The notes: generated by a model from the sequence alone, not told the origin. A DNA stretch of 64,000 nt from Oscillospiraceae bacterium (GCA_025757985.1 CP107210.1:1612001-1676000); one strand, 5' to 3'. Positions 24,789 to 33,512 are shown, counted from the stretch's first letter. Translations and numbers: made by a program.

Positions 24789-25994
24789 ATGCCGTATCAG
24801 GAAATGTATCTGCCGGTTTTTCAGGATTTGGTCTCCTGCTGTCAGGCGCTCTATCTCTGGACGCTGGACAGTAGCCTACATATTTTACAGACCAGCTGCC
24901 CCTGCGGCGAGCAGTTCTACCCGCTGGTGGTTCCCTATGCCCACAAGGAGGAAATCTGCACCCATATGCTGCAATACCGCAAGCCGGTCATTGTGACAAA
25001 TAATCTGGGCCTTCTGTGGATTGCCGATGCTAGGTTTGACAAGAACGAGCTTGAAAAGCTGCACATTCTTGGGCCGTTTTTTATGTATGATTCCTCCGCA
25101 AACAAGCTGGAACGTGAGCTACGGCAGCGCAAGCTGACCCCCGCCCTGCTGGACCCGGCCATTGAATTTTTCCGCGCCCTGCCGGTCATCGGCCTGCCCC
25201 GCGTGCTGGAATACGGCATCCTTCTGCACTACTGCATCACCGGCGAAAAACTGACGCCGGATGATATCCGCTTCCCGGATGAGCAGCCGCAGGTTCTGTC
25301 TGAGGCCGAAATCCGAGGCAGCCACGGCACCTATGAGGCCGAGCGCGAGATGCTCCGCCTGGTGCGTGAAGGGGATTTGCACTACAAAAAGAAAATTCAG
25401 TCGATGTTCAACCAAGGGCAAATCGGCAATATCAGCGATGGGCAGGAGCTGCGCCAGCTGAAAAATATGATTATCGTGAACATCACGCTATTTTCCCGCG
25501 CCGCTATGGAGGGTGGCCTGCCGCCGGAAACCGCCTACACCATCTCGGACGGCTACTACCAGAGCGTTGAGAAAAGCCGTTCCATGCAAGCCATTATTGA
25601 CATCAACAACGCCATGCAGGACGATTTTGTGCGCCGGGTGCATCAGTACCGCCAGAACGCAGCGTACTCCAAGCCGGTGCGCATCTGTATGGAGCAGCTC
25701 AGTTCCCGCATGGAGGAGCCCATCACAATCGAGAGCCTTGCGGCAGAGCTGGGCTATGCGCCCTACTACCTCAGCCGCAAGTTCCGCGCCGAAACTGGCC
25801 GCAGCTTCAAGGACTATCTGCGCGAAATCCGCCTGGAGCGCGCCTGCTTTTTGCTAGCCAACTCCGCAGAGCCGGTCATAGCCATCAGCGAAAGGCTGCA
25901 ATTCTGTTCACTGAGCTATTTTTCGGATTCCTTCCGCAAGCGCTATGGCTGCTCCCCCAGCACCTACCGTGCCAACGCCGAAAGGCACGCGTAA
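24789..25994 (+). CDS. AraC-family transcriptional regulator
   Basis: A 401-residue regulator. The first 280 residues form a sensor domain with a PocR/GAF-like beginning (LDSSLHILQTSCPCGEQFYP). The last 100 carry the two AraC helix-turn-helix motifs: ITIESLAAELGYAPYYLSRK and PVIAISERLQFCSLSYFSDS, with the RKRYGCSPSTYR ending. It sits divergently from the GPH symporter and GH genes, so it most likely activates that cluster in response to the imported sugar through the direct repeats at 24454-24481. Confidence 0.9.
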   Translation: MPYQEMYLPVFQDLVSCCQALYLWTLDSSLHILQTSCPCGEQFYPLVVPYAHKEEICTHMLQYRKPVIVTNNLGLLWIADARFDKNELEKLHILGPFFMYDSSANKLERELRQRKLTPALLDPAIEFFRALPVIGLPRVLEYGILLHYCITGEKLTPDDIRFPDEQPQVLSEAEIRGSHGTYEAEREMLRLVREGDLHYKKKIQSMFNQGQIGNISDGQELRQLKNMIIVNITLFSRAAMEGGLPPETAYTISDGYYQSVEKSRSMQAIIDINNAMQDDFVRRVHQYRQNAAYSKPVRICMEQLSSRMEEPITIESLAAELGYAPYYLSRKFRAETGRSFKDYLREIRLERACFLLANSAEPVIAISERLQFCSLSYFSDSFRKRYGCSPSTYRANAERHA

Positions 25995-26069
25995 AAGAGG
26001 AATTGTTACTTGTAAAGAAGTATAATTTCGTGTATGATATAGGCAACTACTGTATTAGTAGTCTTTTTT

Positions 26070-26246
26070 ATGCCTAAAATTACGCGTCAGCGCGCATTGG
26101 ATAATGCACTGGCCTCTTCCCGCATGGAGGGTTATCGTGCGGACGAGCAAACCCGCCGTGACTGCCTGCGCTTGATGGAGGGGAAAGTAGATGCACGCAC
26201 TCTTGCTGCCGAGATTTTGGAACGGCGCAAGGCACAAAGAAATTAA
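26070..26246 (+). CDS. VbhA-like Fic antitoxin (58 aa), orphaned
   Basis: A 58-residue helical protein starting MPKITRQRALDNALASSRME. SSRMEG fits the inhibitory (S/T)xxxE(G/N) motif of class I Fic antitoxins (VbhA type), whose glutamate blocks ATP binding by Fic. It is closely related to the intact antitoxin at 58175-58351. The partner Fic gene four bases downstream is decayed, so this copy may be an orphan that could still neutralise the other Fic. No good ribosome site is visible before the ATG. Confidence 0.7.
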   Translation: MPKITRQRALDNALASSRMEGYRADEQTRRDCLRLMEGKVDARTLAAEILERRKAQRN

Positions 26247-26250
26247 CACG

Positions 26251-26768
26251 ATGGCAGACTATCAAGTAACTTCGTTGGCAAATGGGTGCTATCCCGGCAC
26301 AAAGATTTTGATAAACAAACTGGACATTCGCAATCAGGGCGATTTAGATGCTGTGGAAAGTGCCATTGTTCCTGCCAAAGCAGCCTTGTGGGCAGAAAAT
26401 CCGCCTGTTGATTCGTTTGATTTTGCGCACTACTGCACAGTACACAAATTTCTTTTTGAGGATTTATACGATTGGGCCGGCGTTCCACGCACAGTGGATA
26501 TCTCCAAAAAAGGAACTCAATTTTGCCCTGCCACGCAAATCGAGTCTGTGGCACAGGCCATTTTCACGCATCTGAAAGAGCAAAATTATTTGTGCGGCAT
26601 TTTGAATGGAAAATTATGTAGCCGGATTCAGCCGATACAGTCGGAAAATGCGGGGCGAAAACGTAACACACTCACTGTCCATATCTGCTGCAGGATATTG
26701 CCAGCCAGCAAGCAAGCACAACATTTGGTGCACCAAACGCCCACCTGTCAGAGATTTTCCCGTCCTGA
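26251..26768 (+). pseudogene. Decayed Fic/DOC protein
   Basis: The first 115 codons (MADYQVTSLANGCYPGTKIL ... AIFTHLKEQN) align with the intact Fic at 58358. After about 26600 the reading breaks down. Only scraps of the catalytic region remain (ENAGRKR-like in place of EGNGRTQR), and the tail HLSEIF is in another frame. The histidine of HPFxxGNGR is lost, so no AMP-transferase activity is expected. A terminator follows. Confidence 0.8.
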
Positions 26769-26783
26769 AACCCGATGATTACG

Positions 26784-26819
26784 AAAAGACCCGCCGTGCA
26801 AATGCACAGCGGGTCTTTT
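26784..26819 (+). terminator. Intrinsic terminator after the decayed Fic gene
   Basis: An 11-bp stem AAAAGACCCGC / GCGGGTCTTTT (26784-26794 with 26809-26819), with T-rich and A-rich ends; it may also work on the opposite strand. Confidence 0.8.
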
Positions 26820-26933
26820 GGAGAAAAAAGCAAATATGAGAATGTCAGAATTGATTAGGATTGTGCGGAATCTTCCACAGCGGAAAGTAATAGGTTATTG
26901 ACGAGGAACAAAATCACCATCGCTATACCCAGC

Positions 26934-29900
26934 TTATTTTTTTGCTGCTTTGCGTTCTTTGCGGCTGGGCTTGAAGTGTTCCGGGTGCTGCTTCTGGTCG
27001 CGGATGCGCAGAACCAAGCGCCAGATATACAGTACAACCAGTGCATACAGAATGACATTCAGCACAGTAAACGGAATCTTCCACGGAGAAAGCCCCGTCT
27101 TATACACCGTGCCGGGAGCACAATTCTGTGTAGCGTTGGAGTTGGCCAGCGTGTAGGCGATATTGTGCAGTGCATTGCGCATGGCCCAACGGGCAGTTGC
27201 ACTGTCATAATCGGTCAGCGTCCACATTGCAGGCATTGCCATGCAGAGGTACGCATCGCAACCGATACGCACACAGAGGTCACGCAGGTTATTGTCACTC
27301 CATACCCAGTAGTCAGAGATGACCATGCCGCGGAAGCCCCATTCGCCGCGCAGGACGTTGTTCAGCAGCGGGTAGCTGGTGTGACCGAATGTCAGACCCA
27401 CACAGTTCTGGGCAGGCATAATGCCGGTGCAGGCGCGCATGACCTTGGTGGACGTAGCGCCGGTTTCATCGGCTGTATATTTTACCGTCATCTTGGCTTC
27501 TTTGATAGCAATCTCAAAGGCCTTCAGGTAAAGGTCGCGCATGGTCTGCTCGGTAGCCCATGTGTAGCACATGGAGGAACGGTTGGTTTCGGTCTCATTC
27601 AGCGCAAAGTGCTTGAGGTAGCAGACCATACCCTGATCCCCTGCACCGGAGATGCAGGCTGCGGCCAACTTGCCGGAAAGCACCGGGTCCTCGGAATAAT
27701 ACTCAAAAATACGTCCGGCGAACTGATTGCGGTGCAGGTTGATTGCCGGGCAGTACCAACCGGTAATCCCGTTTTGCAGTGCTTCCTGACCGAAGGCAGC
27801 GCCCACGGCGTACAGCAAATCTTCATTCCAGCTGGCGGCAATGACCGGGGCGAAGGGGAAGGAGCTAGACTTGGACATATCATAGCCGTTATCATTACCC
27901 TGTACCTTCAGTCCGTTTGCACCATCCTCCTGCACCGTTCCGGGGATGCCAAGGCTTTCAATCTGACCCAGCGCGTAGGCAGCGCCGGAATGGTTCATAA
28001 TGATGCCGTCTTTATCTGCCTTCCAGTCAATCTGATTGAGGAAAGATTCCCACTTCTGGTCATCATAAGCAAGCCCGCGCATGGAGGCCAGCGTCAGACC
28101 GTTTTTTTCATCACTGGTGGGCTGGTCGGCATGATAGACGAGGCTGCCTTCCACATTACCGAAGGTCGGGTCGGTATTGACATCAAACCTGGAGTCAGAG
28201 CCCAGCTGAGAGGCGTACTCCTCGCTGATGGTCTTGGTGTTGTTTTCGGGTGCTTTTGGCTGGGTACCCTTCCAGTCGGCGCGGCTCAGGATGGTGGATT
28301 CACTGTTCATGTAGTCGCTGGAAGTCTGGAACTGGTTGGTGGCAGCCACAAAACTGCCGTTCATGGCCACGCCGGTGGCATTACCGTTATCGTCCAACTC
28401 GGATTGGGCATCCTTATCACTTTGGCGGATATGATCATCGTCACTGCCATCGTACCACATTTCTGTCAGGGACGTGGTGCGGGAGTCAATCACATCATGG
28501 CTGTTATTGCGCAGGGAGATTTCATAGTCGCCGTCCTCCAGCCAGTAGCAACCAGTAGTGCCGTCCGGATTCTGGTGGGTATAGCAATAGCTGGCCATGT
28601 CCTCCTTGGCAAAAGACAGTGTTACCGTCTCACTGGCGCCGGGGGTCAGCACACCCGTTTTATCAAACGCAATCAGGTTGGCAACGGGCTTTTCCACCTT
28701 GTAGGCAATATCTTTCTCTGTATAGGGGGCGTTGTAGTACAACTGCACAACGTCCTTGCCGGCGTAGGTGCTGCCGGTGTTGGTGACCTTTACCGTGACG
28801 GTAATCTTGTCGCCGCTGTCCTGATAATCTGTGATTTCCTGTGCAAAGGTCGTGTAAGACAGACCATAGCCGAAGGGATAGCAGACAGCGCCCTGCTCGA
28901 CAAAGGCACCCTTGCCGTCCAGCGTACCGTAGACAAAGCTGTCATCCATAAAGTCTGCCGTTTCATAATAGCGGTAGCCCATGTAGAGATCTTCCTGATA
29001 CTCAATGAACGGCGCATTGAATTTGCCGCCGTCCGTAAAGCTACTGCTTGTGACCGTTGCATTTTCATAGCGGTAATCGCCGAAATTCTGGTAGGTCGGG
29101 TCAGCAGTCAAATCGGCTGCATAGGTATCAACCGTGCGACCGCTGGGTGTCACATCGCCATCCAGCAGACCGGCCAGCGCGGTAAAGCCGCGCTCACCGG
29201 GGTGACCCACCCACAGGATGGCATCCGCCTCCAGATTGCCAGAGAGCAGCGGTGTGACCTCCATCGTAGCGGAGGAGACAAGCACCACAATCACATGACC
29301 GGTTTTTTCTTTCGCCGTGCGGATTGCCGCCTTTTCGTTCTCGGTCAGAGCCAGATAATGCGGCGTACCGTCTGCATACGCGTCTGTCTTTTTGTCACTG
29401 CCCTCCTGCCCTGCGCGGGTCAAAAAGACAATGCCGGTCGTACCGCTCACATCATCCATGCCCTCGTAAATGGCAGGGTCATACTCATACAGGAAGCTGT
29501 CGCCGCCCAGCATATTGCCGACTTCACCGGCTTTGCTGGTTTCCTCTGCCTCGCCCAAGGCTTCCGGAGAGCCAGCTGCCTTCATCTTATCCACTGCGGC
29601 ATCGTTCAGCGTATAAACGCTGCCCAGCGCCTGCGCAGGCGTGACGGGATTCACCACCCACTTAGCACTGCCGCCGCTTGTCAGCTGGCCGTAAATCGGA
29701 TCCAGATACCCGCGACCAAAGGGTGTCAGTGTACTGCCCTTTGCCAGCGGCAGAATTCCGTTATTTTTCAGCAGAACGCTGCCTTCTTCCATTAGCTGTT
29801 CTGCCACCGCGTAGGCTGCCGCGGCGGAATCGTCCGTATTGCTGTACAGCTCGGTGTAGTACTCTGTGTCCCATTCTGCGGTACCATCCGGTACAATCTT

Positions 29901-30065
29901 CTGCGTGGTTCCCTTTCCCAGATAGGTATCCAATGTAGAGGCAAGCATATTGGATACCACTGTCAGGGCAACACTCAGCAGCAATAGAATTGCCATCGGC
30001 AGTGCCGTCAGCGCAATGAAATTGCCGCTACGCATCCGCAGTTTTTTCGGTTTTTCAGTTTGCAT
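26934..30065 (-). CDS. Membrane-anchored, domain-permuted GH3 enzyme
   Basis: A 1043-residue GH3 protein in permuted order. Residues about 12-45 are a transmembrane anchor. Residues 90-400 form the alpha/beta-sandwich domain (EGSVLLKNNGILPL) that normally follows the barrel, and an FnIII domain comes next (YPFGYGLSYTTFAQEI; VTVKVTNTGSTYAGKDVVQL). The TIM barrel is last, with KHFALNETETNR and the nucleophile aspartate in VISDYW near residue 915. A second transmembrane helix near residue 1000 (VLNVILYALVVLYIW) precedes a basic tail. It probably hydrolyses beta-glucosidic or xylosidic bonds outside the membrane. AGGAGG lies before the ATG. Confidence 0.9.
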   Translation of the reverse strand: MQTEKPKKLRMRSGNFIALTALPMAILLLLSVALTVVSNMLASTLDTYLGKGTTQKIVPDGTAEWDTEYYTELYSNTDDSAAAAYAVAEQLMEEGSVLLKNNGILPLAKGSTLTPFGRGYLDPIYGQLTSGGSAKWVVNPVTPAQALGSVYTLNDAAVDKMKAAGSPEALGEAEETSKAGEVGNMLGGDSFLYEYDPAIYEGMDDVSGTTGIVFLTRAGQEGSDKKTDAYADGTPHYLALTENEKAAIRTAKEKTGHVIVVLVSSATMEVTPLLSGNLEADAILWVGHPGERGFTALAGLLDGDVTPSGRTVDTYAADLTADPTYQNFGDYRYENATVTSSSFTDGGKFNAPFIEYQEDLYMGYRYYETADFMDDSFVYGTLDGKGAFVEQGAVCYPFGYGLSYTTFAQEITDYQDSGDKITVTVKVTNTGSTYAGKDVVQLYYNAPYTEKDIAYKVEKPVANLIAFDKTGVLTPGASETVTLSFAKEDMASYCYTHQNPDGTTGCYWLEDGDYEISLRNNSHDVIDSRTTSLTEMWYDGSDDDHIRQSDKDAQSELDDNGNATGVAMNGSFVAATNQFQTSSDYMNSESTILSRADWKGTQPKAPENNTKTISEEYASQLGSDSRFDVNTDPTFGNVEGSLVYHADQPTSDEKNGLTLASMRGLAYDDQKWESFLNQIDWKADKDGIIMNHSGAAYALGQIESLGIPGTVQEDGANGLKVQGNDNGYDMSKSSSFPFAPVIAASWNEDLLYAVGAAFGQEALQNGITGWYCPAINLHRNQFAGRIFEYYSEDPVLSGKLAAACISGAGDQGMVCYLKHFALNETETNRSSMCYTWATEQTMRDLYLKAFEIAIKEAKMTVKYTADETGATSTKVMRACTGIMPAQNCVGLTFGHTSYPLLNNVLRGEWGFRGMVISDYWVWSDNNLRDLCVRIGCDAYLCMAMPAMWTLTDYDSATARWAMRNALHNIAYTLANSNATQNCAPGTVYKTGLSPWKIPFTVLNVILYALVVLYIWRLVLRIRDQKQHPEHFKPSRKERKAAKK

Positions 30066-30116
30066 AGTTTTTCCTCCTTCATACTGCTTATGCAGTTTTA
30101 CAGGTTTCAGTGTACC

Positions 30117-30148
30117 AAAAAAGGACAGCCTTTTCTCAAAGCTGTCCT
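30117..30148 (-). terminator. Intrinsic terminator upstream of GH3
   Basis: The minus-strand stem AGGACAGC / GCTGTCCT is followed by six T residues, so the two-component transcript should end before the GH3 gene. Confidence 0.8.
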
Positions 30149-30177
30149 AAACTTATCATTTTTTGGCGTAACCTTAT

Positions 30178-30464
30178 GGCAACACCGCACAATTCCCGCC
30201 TAACGGCTTAAGCACCGCTCCGGCGGCTGCGGCACGGCATCTGCGTTGCCACAAAATGCTCGCCAATGTCGGGTTGCGGTACCCGCATCGTGCTTCGGGA
30301 GCAAAAGCCCCTCGCACTCTGCGACCGCTGCCCCTGCTTCGGTTCGCTGTATCCGCCACTGGCGGCGCTCACCTTTGCAGCACAAAGTATTGTCTGTGCT
30401 TTTGGCTTAGCATCTGCCGCACCTCGCTCGCCGTATCGGCACTTAGAATTATGCGGTATTGCCT
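30178..30464. mobile_element. MITE-like repeat, copy 1 (287 bp)
   Basis: The ends are imperfect inverted repeats (GGCAACACCGCACAATTC and AGGCAATACCGCATAATTC inward). No transposase is inside. It shares ends and much of the interior with 57912-58085 and 32548-32648. Its right end overlaps the last two bases of the kinase stop codon, and TA flanks both ends. Confidence 0.75.
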
Positions 30465-31818
30465 ATGAAACCTCTGCATGGTTGGATATCGGCAGCAGTA
30501 TTGACAGATGGAACAATTCATCTGCCGTAACTGTCATTTCACCGCCGTATTTTCGCACAATCATCTGAATCGAGCGTATTCCATAGCCATGCTCCTGCGT
30601 ATCCTGTTTGGTTGTCCGGGGCAGTCCGTCCGCAAAATCGACCTTTCCGGCATAGGGATTTTCTACCAGAATCGACAGCATCCCCATGCGCTGGCGCACA
30701 TTCAGGCTGATTATCCGCTCTGCTTCCTGCGGCAGCTGCACCACGGCTTCAATCGCGTTGTCCACAGCATTGCCGAATAGTGAGTAAATGTCCCCCGGTG
30801 AAAGAGCATCCAGACTGCTGCCGTCCACAATGCAGGAAAAGGTAATTCCCATTTTCTGGCACAGGAGGCTACGCTCGGTCAGAATCACATCCAGCGTCTC
30901 ATTGCCGGTTTTTATTGTGCAATCGTAAATAGAGATGCCTTTTTCCAGCTGAGCCAGCTCCTCGCAGGTGATGGCATCCGGGTGGCTGCAGTACTGCGCC
31001 AGGCGGTGGCGGATATCGTGACATTTCGCATTGATTAAATCAATCGTTTCTTTATTTTGCTGATACTGGGCAATTTCTCTGCGGTGCAGCTGTTGAATAG
31101 TCTGAATTTCCGCCTGCAGATGGCTCTGCTCAAAGAATCCGCTGCGCAGAAGCAGCAAAAGCACACTGCAGAACATACTAAAAATTCGGGTGATCAGGGT
31201 CAGAGGCAGACTTTCGTCCTGATAATAGTCCCGGAAGCTGCTTAACAATAGCAGCAGACCGATGGTGCAGAGGGAAAGCAACCACACGTTTTTGTCCTGT
31301 ATGCCGTTTTTATCGATATAGTTTGCCTGTCTGGCAAAAAGAAAATATATACATGCTGCAATGGCGGCAAAAATCCAAATCTCCACGAAGCGGAACACAA
31401 GCCCACCCAAAATCAAGTTATCAAAATCTTGGAAAAACAGGGCATATATGCACAAACAAACCTGTGAGCCGAAATGCTGATACGCGTACCCTGCCATTAA
31501 GCCAGTCAGTATGCAGCGGCGGGATTCTTCAAAAGTATTTCGAAGCAAGATGTAGTTTTCTGCCAAAAGAAATGCATAAATCAGGATAGACTTCCGTACA
31601 GAACCAATCAGCATTTGCATCGGAAGCCTGCCGATGGGAACGAGTACCGCCGCAAAGGCAATCAACGCGATTGTTATACCTGTGACCATCCTGGCAGCAA
31701 AGTACGGCTTTCTTGTATAACCGTGTGAAAACAGCAATGTACCCACCAAAAACTGAATCAGCGCCGGGGCATGAATTGCAAACAGAAACAGCGCATTGCC
31801 ATGATAAAGTGTCTGCAT
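30463..31818 (-). CDS. GHKL sensor histidine kinase (AgrC/VirS type)
   Basis: A 451-residue kinase from the ATG at 31818. About six to seven hydrophobic segments occupy the first 220 residues. A coiled linker (HRREIAQYQQNKETIDLINA) follows, then the dimerisation stretch KCHDIRHRL with the phosphate-accepting histidine and a GHKL ATPase domain (LFGNAVDNAIEAV; HGYGIRSIQMIVRKYGG). It is coupled to the LytTR regulator one base upstream. The input signal, peptide or envelope, is unknown. The end of the gene is set by a MITE, so the original C-terminus may have been slightly altered. Confidence 0.9.
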   Translation of the reverse strand: MQTLYHGNALFLFAIHAPALIQFLVGTLLFSHGYTRKPYFAARMVTGITIALIAFAAVLVPIGRLPMQMLIGSVRKSILIYAFLLAENYILLRNTFEESRRCILTGLMAGYAYQHFGSQVCLCIYALFFQDFDNLILGGLVFRFVEIWIFAAIAACIYFLFARQANYIDKNGIQDKNVWLLSLCTIGLLLLLSSFRDYYQDESLPLTLITRIFSMFCSVLLLLLRSGFFEQSHLQAEIQTIQQLHRREIAQYQQNKETIDLINAKCHDIRHRLAQYCSHPDAITCEELAQLEKGISIYDCTIKTGNETLDVILTERSLLCQKMGITFSCIVDGSSLDALSPGDIYSLFGNAVDNAIEAVVQLPQEAERIISLNVRQRMGMLSILVENPYAGKVDFADGLPRTTKQDTQEHGYGIRSIQMIVRKYGGEMTVTADELFHLSILLPISNHAEVS

Positions 31819-31819
31819 T

Positions 31820-32518
31820 TCAAACACCACCTTTGGAAAGCAGGCGGCTGAGCTCCTGCAGAAATTCCTTGCGGCGCGGGTGGCTGATTTGCAGAACATC
31901 TGTTTCCACAGTAACGGTGTAACCATTCACGGCCCGTACATAGCGCGGGTTGACAAGAAAACAGTTGTTGCAGCGTAAAAATCCGTGGGGCTTGAGCTGG
32001 TTTTCGACATCAGTCAGACGACCACGCACCTCGACAACTTCCTGCGGCAGATGATACAGCAGCTTGTGACCGGACACCTCCACATAGCAGAGATCCGCTG
32101 TGCTGATGCGGCGGAAATTCTGCTTATCGGCAATCACAAAATCATATTGTCTACGAGCATCCAATGCACAGAGGGCACGTTTCATCTTGAAGGCAAAATC
32201 CGTGGCAGCCACAGGCTTCACAATAAAATCCAGCGCATCGACTTCGTAACCTTTTACCGCATACTGCGCCATATTGGTAATAAAAATCAGCAGTGCCTTG
32301 TCATCTTTTTGCCGCATCTGGCGGGCTGCCTCCATGCCGTTACAGCCGGGCAGCTCAATATCCATAAAGACAATGTCAACCCCCTGCTCGATGTCCTCCA
32401 GAAAGTTCTCGGCGCAATGGTAGGTTTTTATCGTCAGGTCTCGTTCTACTGTATCCAAAAGCTGACACAGTATATCCGCGTCCTGCCGTGAGTCTTCCAC
32501 AACCGCAACTCGTACCAT
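31820..32518 (-). CDS. LytTR-family response regulator
   Basis: A 232-residue regulator: receiver domain with VAVVEDSRQD, the phospho-accepting aspartate in IVFMDIELPG near residue 55 and the conserved lysine in FIVKPV. A C-terminal LytTR DNA-binding domain follows (ADLCYVEVSGHKLLYHL; HGFLRCNNCFLVNPRYVRAV). ATG 32518 is preferred, as longer frames run into the MITE. It pairs with the GHKL kinase, an Agr-like arrangement, but no peptide-precursor gene is visible nearby. The target could be the adjacent GH3 gene; this is inference from position. Confidence 0.88.
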   Translation of the reverse strand: MVRVAVVEDSRQDADILCQLLDTVERDLTIKTYHCAENFLEDIEQGVDIVFMDIELPGCNGMEAARQMRQKDDKALLIFITNMAQYAVKGYEVDALDFIVKPVAATDFAFKMKRALCALDARRQYDFVIADKQNFRRISTADLCYVEVSGHKLLYHLPQEVVEVRGRLTDVENQLKPHGFLRCNNCFLVNPRYVRAVNGYTVTVETDVLQISHPRRKEFLQELSRLLSKGGV

Positions 32519-32547
32519 AGCACACCAACCCTGTTCATAGTAAGTAA

Positions 32548-32648
32548 AGGCAATGCCGCATAATTCTAAGTACCGATACGGCGAGCGAGGTGCGGCAGCC
32601 GCCGGATCGGTGCTTAAGCCGCAAGACGGGAATTGTGCGGTGTTGCCT
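32548..32648. mobile_element. MITE-like repeat, copy 2 (101 bp, internally deleted)
   Basis: The ends AGGCAATGCCGCATAATTC and GAATTGTGCGGTGTTGCCT are inverted. The interior is a short form of the family seen at 30178 and 57912, in opposite orientation. It lies upstream of the response regulator, so the two-component system is bracketed by MITEs. Confidence 0.75.
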
Positions 32649-32693
32649 AAAGTATATCGCAATTCAGAAAAAAAGTGAAGAGTCGAAAAGAAT

Positions 32694-33032
32694 TACTTCA
32701 CGAAAGACCAAAACTATTGTTATCCGCTCACCATTATCGACGATTTCTCGCGCTTTTCCATCAAAATAGCGCCCGGATTAAGCACAAAAAATGTTGTCAT
32801 TCCGATGTTTCAAGAGGTGTTTTCCGAATACGGGCTGCCGGACTCTATCCTTTCCGACAATGGACCGCGGTTTGCCGGTTTTCGGAAAGGCTATACGAAA
32901 TTTGAACGTTGGCTCATGGAATTGAATATTCCGCCGACTCACGGGCGAATCAAGCATTCCCCGACACAAGGAAAGATTGAGCGTTTTCATCGGACAATGA
33001 AACGGGAACTTCTGAACCACGCGTCTATTTAA
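32694..33032 (+). pseudogene. Transposase integrase-core fragment (rve/DDE type)
   Basis: An uninterrupted frame without its own start keeps the DDE catalytic acids: LTIIDDFSRFSIKIA, SILSDNGPRF and GKIERFHRTMKREL. The N-terminal DNA-binding part is missing and the frame stops after NHASI. This pattern is of the IS481/IS3-like rve group. It is a remnant, probably inactive. Confidence 0.85.
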
Positions 33033-33250
33033 CCGCAACCAAGATTGGGACGAATTTTATCGTGTATTTTATAAGATCTGCCGCCAGTTCAATGTTGTCT
33101 GGCCTGCAGCGACTCCAGAAGTAAAAGCGTTTATTGAAGAAGCTGCCCGTGTGGCATTTGAACAGCAAAAAGCCCGCAAGGAGGGTCGAGACATTTCTAC
33201 GGTACGGTCTTTCTTTTCAATTGTAGCTTACAATTTTGGGCAACAGATTG
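33015..33250 (+). pseudogene. Unidentified gene tail fused to the transposase remnant
   Basis: In the next frame, coding-like sequence continues (WDEFYRVFYKICRQFNVVWP; VKAFIEEAARVAFEQQKARK) without a start codon. I do not recognise the family; it could be the transposase C-terminus after a frameshift or the tail of a mobile-element gene. A strong hairpin follows. Confidence 0.45.
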
Positions 33251-33257
33251 ACCACCA

Positions 33258-33300
33258 ACTGACCACCGGCAGTGATTTTTGCTGCCGGTGGTCAGTTTTT
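33258..33300 (+). terminator. Strong intrinsic terminator
   Basis: The 15-bp arm ACTGACCACCGGCAG (33258-33272) pairs with 33282-33296, followed by TTTT. It includes the TTGACCACC-type motif also seen in the tRNA-half units near 9.1-9.35 kb and at 59014. Confidence 0.85.
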
Positions 33301-33402
33301 ATCGTTGGCACATCGTTTTATATTACTCGTGATAGGTGTGGCAGAGCAGTGCAGAACCAACAAAAAAATGCAGTATATCATCAAATTGCGCGCTGTGTCG
33401 TA

Positions 33403-33450
33403 GTTCTCCGACCCGGAAGGCCAGAGGTTCGAATCCTCCCGGTCGCACCA
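33403..33450 (+). pseudogene. tRNA-Arg 3' half beginning in the anticodon loop
   Basis: From CTCCGAC onward the sequence gives the 3' anticodon strand CCGGA, variable loop, T-arm with TTCGAAT, acceptor strand CGGTCGC and CCA. The expected 5' half is missing. It can pair with the 5' half at 9200-9238 (acceptor 7/7 with one G-U; anticodon stem 5/5 with one G-U), although the T-stem has one A-C mismatch. Confidence 0.75.
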
Positions 33451-33482
33451 AGAGCAGCACCTTATGGGGTGCTGCTCTTTTT
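33451..33482 (+). terminator. Terminator after the tRNA 3' half
   Basis: Perfect stem AGAGCAGCACC / GGTGCTGCTCT plus T-run, homologous to 9493-9524. Confidence 0.85.
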
Positions 33483-33512
33483 GTTTTGCACGGATTTTAC
33501 GGAGCAGTAAAA

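Noticed and set aside
26898..29795. A 965-codon open frame on the plus strand opposite the GH3 gene
   Set aside because: It has no ribosome site or recognisable domains and mirrors the codon pattern of the well-supported GH3 gene on the other strand.
32519..32662. Longer N-terminus for the LytTR regulator
   Set aside because: The extension is translated MITE sequence; the receiver domain begins properly at the ATG at 32518.
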